Source: Actinomycetota bacterium (lineage in GTDB: Bacteria; Actinomycetota; Acidimicrobiia; Acidimicrobiales; Iamiaceae). From it: a stretch of 11,672 nucleotides of DNA. The stretch lies in NCBI GenBank assembly GCA_017882935.1, contig JADGOP010000030.1, forward strand, positions 1 to 11,672. Direction: 5' to 3'. The first letter of the stretch is position 1. The number at the start of each line of letters is the position of its first letter. Shown here in pieces: positions 6,584 to 11,672 of the stretch. Both the position numbers and the translations under genes were made by a program. Under the pieces are notes generated by a model. That model was not told the DNA's origin. It searched no databases and saw nothing but the letters and a program-made list of their open reading frames with translations.

Positions 6584-7455
6584 TGGACCGTCGCCGCGTC
6601 CTCGGTGAGCGGCGCGGCCACGATGCCCGCCTGGCGCAGCGCGTTGGCGCACCGGAAGCGCAGCTCGCGGCTGACGTCGAACTGGCGGCCGGGCAGCGTG
6701 CGCACCACGAGCCGCAGGCGCACATAGCCGACCTCGAGGGTCTCGACGCCGGTCATGACCGGCTTGCCGAGCAGCAGGCCCGACCAGGCGTCGTCCTGCG
6801 CCAGCGACTCCGCGGCCTCGAGCAGCGTCGACGTGGCCCGGTCGAGGTCCTCGGTGGCGGGGACGGGGATGTCGAGCACGACCCGCGACCAGTCCTTGGA
6901 CAGGTTGGTCACCTGGCGGAGCGCGCTGTTGGGCACGACCACGAACTCGCCGGATGCGGTGCGCAGCTTGGTGACCCGCAGGGTGAGCTGCTCGACCGTG
7001 CCCGTGACGCCCACCGCCTGACCCGGTTGGGAGAGCCGGACGAGGTCGCCGATGCCGAACTGGCGCTCGGAGAAGAGGAAGAAGCCGGCGAGCAGGTCGC
7101 CGACGACCTGCTGCGCGCCGAACCCGATGGCGACGCCCACCACGGTGGCCGGAGCCACGAGCGTGGTGAGGGGGACGCCGAGTTGGCGGATGGCGAGCAG
7201 CGCCGCCACGAAGTAGGTGAGGGTGATCACGGCCCACTCGATGACCTCGGCCACCGCGCGGAGGCGCTTGGTGGCCTCCGAGGCCACCAAGCCCTCCTCG
7301 ATGGTCACCCGCACCTGCTCGTCGAGGTTCGCCCGGTACCGGGCGCCCACCCACTGGACGAAGCGGACGAACAGCAGGGCGCCCAGCACGAGCACGACCG
7401 TTGGGAGCAGCCCGTCCTTGAGCCAATCGTTGATGCTGTGGAACCTCACGATCAT
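6580..7455 (-). CDS. MscS-family small-conductance mechanosensitive channel
   Basis: The 291-residue product is close in size to E. coli MscS. Membrane helices lie near 15-36, 68-90 and 96-128. The third is the pore helix with the family's small-residue pattern (TVVGVAIGFGAQQVVGDLLAG, split at 104-113 and 114-124), followed by FFLFSERQFGIGDLV. The beta domain follows (GVTGTVEQLTLRVTKLR, 149-165; VVVPNSAL, 172-179), then a cytoplasmic alpha/beta domain (about 191-275). Such channels open under membrane tension on osmotic downshock and release solutes. The start ATG 7455 has a weak purine stretch upstream. It lies 37 bases after the 77-residue protein and overlaps the Thr-rich protein, so it is the third gene of a four-gene leftward operon. 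Confidence 0.92.
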   Translation of the reverse strand: MIVRFHSINDWLKDGLLPTVVLVLGALLFVRFVQWVGARYRANLDEQVRVTIEEGLVASEATKRLRAVAEVIEWAVITLTYFVAALLAIRQLGVPLTTLVAPATVVGVAIGFGAQQVVGDLLAGFFLFSERQFGIGDLVRLSQPGQAVGVTGTVEQLTLRVTKLRTASGEFVVVPNSALRQVTNLSKDWSRVVLDIPVPATEDLDRATSTLLEAAESLAQDDAWSGLLLGKPVMTGVETLEVGYVRLRLVVRTLPGRQFDVSRELRFRCANALRQAGIVAAPLTEDAATVQ

Positions 7456-7492
7456 CGGACCCTACAAGAGCGGTGCACCCGGCCCGCCGAGG

Positions 7493-7726
7493 TCAGGGCT
7501 CGTGGTCGCCACCGTCGAACGGGGTGGGGGCCGCGCTCTGGGCCCGTCCGATCGAGATCGCGAGCAGGGCGACGACGGCGAGGGGCATCACGATCCATGC
7601 TGCCGAGAAGGTCGCGGCCAGCGCCCAGGTCACGAGCACGGCGACAACGACGCCCACGGCGAGCATCCAGTCGTCGCCGACCACGAAGTCGTACCAGAAC
7701 GAGAAGAACCTGCGGACCGCGCGCAT
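7493..7726 (-). CDS. Small two-helix membrane protein (77 aa)
   Basis: The product has a basic, aromatic N-terminus with the striking stretch FFSFWYDFVVGDDW (7-20), two hydrophobic segments (about 21-40 and 44-60) and a short polar tail ending DGGDHEP. I recognise no named domain; small proteins with this FWYDFVVGDDW motif occur in other actinobacteria, as I recall. The ATG at 7726 overlaps the stop of the upstream ExxE membrane gene by one base (TGATG), strong evidence of coupled translation. It could be an accessory subunit of that protein. Coding is supported by tight packing, membrane pattern and exact overlap. Confidence 0.75.
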   Translation of the reverse strand: MRAVRRFFSFWYDFVVGDDWMLAVGVVVAVLVTWALAATFSAAWIVMPLAVVALLAISIGRAQSAAPTPFDGGDHEP

Positions 7727-8472
7727 CAGGCGACCGGGCCGACGGGGAGCAGCCGGACGTTGCGCCGCAGCGCCACCACGAAGAGCCCCGCGACGGAGAG
7801 GATGAACGCGATCACGACCAGGACGAAGGCGTCGTTGCCCGGCCAGGCCGCCCCTGCGCCCTCGGTGGTCCAGAAGATGCCGAACGAGGTGAGCATCACC
7901 CCGACGCCGAACTTGAGGGTGTTCTCGGGCACCCGGCTCAGCGGGCGATGGACCACGAGCCCCACGGCGAGCACCACGACGAGCGCGGCGGCGGCGCCGA
8001 GCGCGGCCAGGCCCAGGTGGCCCTGCGCCGCGCCGAAGGTGACCACGATGAACGCCACCTCGAGCCCCTCGAGGAACACGCCCTTGAAAGCCACGGTGAA
8101 GCCGTACCAGTCGAGCGGGCCGCGGCCGTTGCCGGCGGCCCGGAGCTCGGCCAGCTCGGCCCGGTAGATGGCGTCCTCGTCGTGGAGCGCCTTGAGGCCA
8201 CCCGCACGGAGGATCGCCTTGCGGAGCCACTGCAGCCCGAAGATGAGCAGCAGGCTGCCGATGACCAGGCGCAGGGCGTCGATGGGGAGGTGGGTGAGCG
8301 CAGGGCCGAGCGCGGCGACCACGGCGGCCAGGCACAGCAGGGCGGCGCCCACGCCGGCGGCCACGTCGCGCCAGCCGCGCGTCACGCCGACCGCCAGCAC
8401 GATGGTCAGGGCCTCCACCATCTCGACCGCCGACGCGGCGAACGTGGCCAGGACGAGCAGGACCAGGTGCAC
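7726..8472 (-). CDS. Polytopic membrane protein with duplicated ExxE motif, FTR1-like
   Basis: The 248-residue product has about seven hydrophobic segments (near 2-30, 38-58, 66-84, 126-148, 152-174, 186-202, 213-234). Two segments match each other: SAVEMVEALTIVLAVG (14-29) and VFLEGLEVAFIVVTFG (132-147). Each carries ExxE (E17/E20; E135/E138) in a membrane helix. This resembles the REGLE motifs of FTR1 iron permeases and the paired acidic motifs of other duplicated cation transporters. It looks like the uncharacterised COG4280 membrane proteins rather than true FTR1. Metal or cation transport is inference. GTG 8472 is supported by GGAG 8 bases upstream. It is the first gene of the operon with the 77-residue protein, MscS and the Thr-rich protein. 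Confidence 0.75.
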   Translation of the reverse strand: MHLVLLVLATFAASAVEMVEALTIVLAVGVTRGWRDVAAGVGAALLCLAAVVAALGPALTHLPIDALRLVIGSLLLIFGLQWLRKAILRAGGLKALHDEDAIYRAELAELRAAGNGRGPLDWYGFTVAFKGVFLEGLEVAFIVVTFGAAQGHLGLAALGAAAALVVVLAVGLVVHRPLSRVPENTLKFGVGVMLTSFGIFWTTEGAGAAWPGNDAFVLVVIAFILSVAGLFVVALRRNVRLLPVGPVA

Positions 8473-8507
8473 GGTGCGGGCTCCGATCGACAGCAGCGGT
8501 GTCCCGG

Positions 8508-8513
8508 AACGTA
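8508..8513 (-). promoter_or_regulatory. Possible -10 box for the membrane operon
   Basis: On the minus strand the 58-base gap before the ExxE membrane gene holds TACGTT (TANNNT pattern) about 35 bases before GTG 8472, allowing a short leader with the GGAG site. No good -35 hexamer is seen. A 9-base direct repeat (GCGGGCTCC on the plus strand) flanks this gap at 8476-8484 and 8522-8530. Confidence 0.25.
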
Positions 8514-8530
8514 GTGGGTGCGCGGGCTCC

Positions 8531-11416
8531 TCAGCGGATGCGGTACGACCAGCGGTAGGGGCCGGGGCCGACGCGGTGCTCGGGCGCCACGTCGGGCCCC
8601 ACCGCGCCCGAGCCCACGCCGCGGTGTCGGGCGTCGATCCAGACGTAGCAGTCGTCGCGCACCGGCAGGTCCTCGAGGTGGCCCGCGTCGGCCACCTCCT
8701 CGTCGGTCCAGCGGCTGACCGTCACGTCGAGCCCGTCGAGCCCGTCGATGGTGAGCCGCACGGTGCCGTCGGCGTCGAGGAAGCGGAGCCAGCGGACGCC
8801 CGTGCGGTTGCCGCTGGCCTGCGGGTGGACGTAGGGAACGGTCCACTCGTCGACGGCCGTGGTCCACCGGCCGAAGCGGGTCGACGCGCGGCGGTCCGAG
8901 TAGCCCTCGTGCGGGCCGTCGCCCAGCCACTCGACGGTGTGCACCCCGGGCCCGAGGTGGAGGCGGATGCCGACGCGGGCCAGGTCGTCGAGCTCGTCGG
9001 GCACCTCGACCGCATGGCTCACGAGCTGCGCGCCCTCGTGGTCGTCGACCTGCGTCGCCACGTCGACCAGATCGGACGCACGACGGAGACCGAGGCGGGC
9101 CCAGCGCGCCGCGTGGGGGTCGAGGACGGGCCCGAAGGTCTCGTTGTCGATGGGTGCCCGCCACAGCGCCAGCGTCGGGTCGAGGTCGTGGAGGTCGAGG
9201 CCCCGGTCGACCTGCGCCGGCGGGTCGGGCGCTGCGGTGCGACCGGGCGCAGCGGCCAGCAGCACCTGCCGGCGGGCGACGACGTGACCGGCCGGGGCCC
9301 ACGCCAGGTCGTGACGCGTGGTGAACGTGAGCGTGAGGTGGGCCCGCTGGCCGGGCTCCAGGCCGAGCGGGGGGACCGGCACGCGCAGCTCGGTCGACGC
9401 GCCGGGCGGCACGTCGAGGGGCGCCAGCTCGCCCTGCGCCGCGAGGGTGCCGTCGACCTCGACCACCCAGCTCGGGGTCAGCCACGACAGGTCCACGAAG
9501 TCGTGCTCGTTCGTGACGTGCAGCACCCCGCGAGCTGCGTCGACCGCGCGGATCCGGACCGGGGCGATGACCGCGGCGAGCTCCAGCAGCGAGGGATGGG
9601 GACGGCGCTCGGCGTCGACCAGGCCGTTGAGGCAGAACGGCCCGTCGTTCGGGACGTCGCCGAAGTCCCCGCCGTACGCCAGCCGCTCGGTGCCGTCGGG
9701 AAGCTGCTGTACCAGGGCCTGGTCCTTCCAGTCCCAGACGAAGCCGCCCTGCAGTCCGGGGTGGGTGCGGATGGCGTCCCAGTAGTCGACCAGCGAGCCG
9801 CACGAGTTGTTCATGGCGTGGATGTACTCGCACATGATCAGCGGCCGGTCAGGGGTGGCACGGGTCGCCCACGCCACCAGGTCGGCCACCTCGGGGTACA
9901 TCGGCGCGACCACGTCGCTCTCCGGCGTGGGGCGCGACAGCAGCTCGCCCATGTCGAGGTCCGCACCCGAGACCAGCGTGGTGAAGATCGCCTCACCGAT
10001 GCTGCTCTCGTACTGGATGGGGCGGGTCGGGTCCCAGGCCCGCAACCACTCGGCGGCGGCGCGCAGGATGGGGGCGTTGCCGCTCTCGTTGCCGAGGGAC
10101 CACATGATGATCGAGGGGTGGTTCTTGTCACGCACCGCCAGGCGCGTGATGCGCTCCAGCACGGCGGCGCCCCAGCGCGGGTCCTTGAGCAGGCTGCGGA
10201 GGTAGGCGTGGGTCTCGAGGTCGGCCTCGTCGACCACGTACAGGCCGAGGCGGTCGCACAGGTCGTAGAGGTGGACGTCGTTGGGGTAGTGCGAGGTGCG
10301 CACCGCGTTGATGCCGTGCTGCTTCATCAGCACCAGGTCCGCCTCGATCGCCTCCGGCGTCACGGCCTTGCCCCGCCGAGGGTCGTGGTCGTGGCGGTTC
10401 ACCCCCTTCACGAGCACGGCCCGGCCGTTGACGCGGAGCTCGTGGCCCACCACCTCCACCCGCCGGAACCCGACGTCGAGCGACACCACGTCGATCTCGA
10501 TGCCGTCGGCGTCGAGCAGGGTGACGGCGAGCCGGTGGAGGTTCGGCACCTCCGCGCTCCAGGGCGCCACGTCGGGTACGACCAGCTCGGTCACGGCACG
10601 ACGTCCCTCGAACATCAGCCAGTTGGGCAGCGACTCGGTGGGGTGCTCGAAGCGGACGTCGGCGATGGCCGACCGGCCGGCCAGATCGACCCGCACGGTC
10701 CAGCCGCGGGGCCCGTGGCCGGCGGCTCCGACCCACACCGCGGTGCGCAGCCGTCCCTCGCCGGTGGCCGGGTCGTAGTCGGCCGTGGCGTGGACGTCGG
10801 CCACGTGGACCGGAGGCGTGGCGTAGACGAAGACGCTGCGGTGCAGGCCGGCGTGGTGCCAGTGATCCTGGTCCTCGAGGTAGGTGGCGTCGGACCACCG
10901 GACCACGGTGAGGGCCAGCTCGAAGGGGCGTCCGGCCTCGACGACTCCGGTGAGGTCGACCTCGTGGGGCAGTCTCGAGTCCTTGCCCATGGCCAGCGGC
11001 ACCCCGTCGACGTGGACGTAGAGCACGGTCTCGGCGCCGGCCACGTGCAGCACCAGGCGCTGCCCCGCCCACGAGGCGGGCAACGTGACGGTGCGGCGGT
11101 GCACCCCGGTGGGGTTGGCGTCGGGGACGCTCGGCGGGGGGCCGGGGAACGGCATCTGGATGTTGGTGTACTGCGGGCGGTCGTGGCCCTGCATGGTCCA
11201 GCAGCCCGGGACCTCGACGGCGCCCCAGCCGTCGGTCGGCCCGACGAGGTCGGCGGGCGTCACGTCCTCGGGTCGGTCCCGGAGCACGAAGGCCCACGAC
11301 CCGTCGAGGGACACGACGTCGGGCCGGGGCAGGTGGGTGGCCATGGGGAGCCGGCCGAAGCCGGTGGCTTCCGGGCGCGCCCACGAGCGCGGCCCGAAGC
11401 CATCGAGGGGGATCAC
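8531..11416 (-). CDS. lacZ: GH2 beta-galactosidase, LacZ type
   Basis: The 961-residue product is close to E. coli LacZ in length and hydrolyses terminal beta-galactosides such as lactose. It has no signal peptide, so it should be cytoplasmic. Order: N-terminal sugar-binding domain (about 30-205, with PQYTNIQMPFPGPPP), Ig-like domain (about 207-325), TIM barrel (about 326-615), then a second Ig-like region and a C-terminal beta-sandwich ending in GVGSGAVGPDV and GPYRWSYRIR. Acid/base E444 lies in WSLGNESG, nucleophile E530 in MCEYIHAM, and DEADLETH (E401, H403) matches the LacZ metal site. GTG 11416 is preferred because GAGGTGA lies 7 bases upstream; GTG 11446 would add ten residues but lacks a well-placed site. 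No permease or repressor is visible nearby. Specificity for galactose is family inference; related GH2 enzymes vary. Confidence 0.9.
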   Translation of the reverse strand: MIPLDGFGPRSWARPEATGFGRLPMATHLPRPDVVSLDGSWAFVLRDRPEDVTPADLVGPTDGWGAVEVPGCWTMQGHDRPQYTNIQMPFPGPPPSVPDANPTGVHRRTVTLPASWAGQRLVLHVAGAETVLYVHVDGVPLAMGKDSRLPHEVDLTGVVEAGRPFELALTVVRWSDATYLEDQDHWHHAGLHRSVFVYATPPVHVADVHATADYDPATGEGRLRTAVWVGAAGHGPRGWTVRVDLAGRSAIADVRFEHPTESLPNWLMFEGRRAVTELVVPDVAPWSAEVPNLHRLAVTLLDADGIEIDVVSLDVGFRRVEVVGHELRVNGRAVLVKGVNRHDHDPRRGKAVTPEAIEADLVLMKQHGINAVRTSHYPNDVHLYDLCDRLGLYVVDEADLETHAYLRSLLKDPRWGAAVLERITRLAVRDKNHPSIIMWSLGNESGNAPILRAAAEWLRAWDPTRPIQYESSIGEAIFTTLVSGADLDMGELLSRPTPESDVVAPMYPEVADLVAWATRATPDRPLIMCEYIHAMNNSCGSLVDYWDAIRTHPGLQGGFVWDWKDQALVQQLPDGTERLAYGGDFGDVPNDGPFCLNGLVDAERRPHPSLLELAAVIAPVRIRAVDAARGVLHVTNEHDFVDLSWLTPSWVVEVDGTLAAQGELAPLDVPPGASTELRVPVPPLGLEPGQRAHLTLTFTTRHDLAWAPAGHVVARRQVLLAAAPGRTAAPDPPAQVDRGLDLHDLDPTLALWRAPIDNETFGPVLDPHAARWARLGLRRASDLVDVATQVDDHEGAQLVSHAVEVPDELDDLARVGIRLHLGPGVHTVEWLGDGPHEGYSDRRASTRFGRWTTAVDEWTVPYVHPQASGNRTGVRWLRFLDADGTVRLTIDGLDGLDVTVSRWTDEEVADAGHLEDLPVRDDCYVWIDARHRGVGSGAVGPDVAPEHRVGPGPYRWSYRIR

Positions 11417-11445
11417 GCGCTCGTCACCTCGGCCATGGCGGGACA

Positions 11446-11462
11446 CCCTTGCACGGCAAGGG
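11446..11462. promoter_or_regulatory. Inverted repeat in the divergent gap, possible operator
   Basis: CCCTTGC-ACG-GCAAGGG is a perfect 7-base inverted repeat, 30 bases before the preferred beta-galactosidase start. It sits in the 95-base gap between two divergent genes, a natural place for a repressor site. No matching regulator gene is in the window. Confidence 0.4.
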
Positions 11463-11486
11463 GGGTGGGGGAAGGCGTGGCGCGTC

Positions 11487-11503
11487 CCTCGCGCGGCGCG
11501 AGG
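11487..11503 (+). promoter_or_regulatory. Perfect palindrome overlapping a ribosome binding site
   Basis: CCTCGCGC-G-GCGCGAGG is a 17-base perfect inverted repeat whose right arm ends in GAGG, 8 bases before ATG 11512. In RNA, CCTCGC can pair with GCGAGG around a GCGGC loop, which would hide the likely Shine-Dalgarno sequence; in DNA it could be a protein binding site. Confidence 0.4.
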
Positions 11504-11511
11504 CTCTGCCC

Positions 11512-11672
11512 ATGTCCGCCCTCTTCGACTACCTGCCCCACCCCCACCTCGAGGCGCGCAGGAGCGCCGGGCCGCCGACCGTCGCCGCTGCCGTCACCCA
11601 GGTCCACGGACCCGGCCCCATCGGTCGCTTCAACGCCAAGGTCGGCCTCCGGATCACCCTGGTCGTCGGCAC
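11512..11672 (+). CDS. Probable membrane protein, 5' part only
   Basis: Fifty-three full codons are present before the window ends. The product starts MSALFDYLPHPHLEARRSAG, has a polar stretch, then GRFNAKVGLRITLVVGT, where a hydrophobic segment is just beginning. This recalls the N-terminus of small actinobacterial membrane proteins in which a similar FNxKVxxxIT...VGT stretch leads into a first helix, but the rest is missing and I assign no function. GAGG 8 bases upstream supports ATG 11512, and codon composition matches the surroundings. It diverges from the beta-galactosidase gene across a 95-base gap with two inverted repeats. Confidence 0.6.
   Translation, partial: MSALFDYLPHPHLEARRSAGPPTVAAAVTQVHGPGPIGRFNAKVGLRITLVVG

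Noticed and set aside
7027..8514. Long plus-strand open frame of 495 codons
   Set aside because: Antisense to MscS, the 77-residue and ExxE membrane genes; Glu/Arg/His/Gly-rich composition with no recognisable domain.
8406..9833. Minus-strand frame running from the beta-galactosidase into the membrane gene
   Set aside because: Out of register with the GH2 gene and composed of Arg/Pro/Gly-rich sequence; GH2 homology lies in the other frame.
10128..11384. Second minus-strand frame inside the beta-galactosidase gene
   Set aside because: Shadow of the GH2 coding frame with Arg/Pro/Gly-rich translation.
1..11672. tRNA, rRNA, CRISPR array, insertion sequence or integrase
   Set aside because: I looked for such features and saw no cloverleaf-like segment, repeat-spacer pattern, transposase motifs or terminal inverted repeats.

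Overview
The window is high-GC throughout (roughly 70%), with GTG starts, densely packed same-strand genes and many stop/start overlaps. This fits an actinobacterium. The DUF2342-type fragment (a family partly linked to coenzyme F420 organisms) and the overall gene style suggest something like Acidimicrobiia, but no marker gene fixes the lineage. There is no rRNA, tRNA, CRISPR array, transposase or integrase, and no gap over 300 bases lacks a gene. Most of the window is ordinary chromosomal housekeeping or accessory sequence. I see no obvious defence or mobile system.

Layout. The left edge (1-1400) is odd. About 128 bases of lower-GC sequence are joined to a DUF2342 metallopeptidase-like fragment (HELTH motif). 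That fragment is joined in frame, at a shared LFASPE sequence, to a DUF2252 protein lacking its N-terminal third. This is a real recombinant or an assembly chimera. Next, rightward, come a glycine-rich two-helix membrane protein with a general-stress-protein-like N-terminus (1464-1991), a basic Ala/Lys/Arg-rich protein overlapping it by ATGA (1988-2491), and a SRPBCC lipid/ligand-binding-fold protein (2532-2987) that may be leaderless.

Leftward genes then follow: a YihY/BrkB membrane protein (2988-3989) downstream of DNA-3-methyladenine glycosylase I (4028-4627). A tiny cysteine-rich DUF5522 protein (4682-4894) diverges from the glycosylase. A secreted serine hydrolase of pectinacetylesterase/Notum type (4904-6055, leftward) converges on it.

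A compact leftward membrane operon occupies 6194-8472. In transcription order it holds a polytopic membrane protein with two ExxE motifs resembling FTR1-type metal permeases, a 77-residue two-helix protein, a small MscS-family mechanosensitive channel, and a one-helix protein with a Thr/Ser/Pro-rich tail. Most of these genes overlap or nearly abut. The idea of a metal/ion transport unit plus osmotic valve is inference.

The right part holds a long GH2 beta-galactosidase (8531-11416, leftward) with both catalytic glutamates, and no sugar transporter or regulator in view. It diverges from the first 53 codons of a probable membrane protein cut by the window end. The divergent gap carries two perfect inverted repeats, one of which overlaps a Shine-Dalgarno sequence. 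The most useful second looks are the left-edge chimera, the ExxE membrane operon and the divergent regulatory region.
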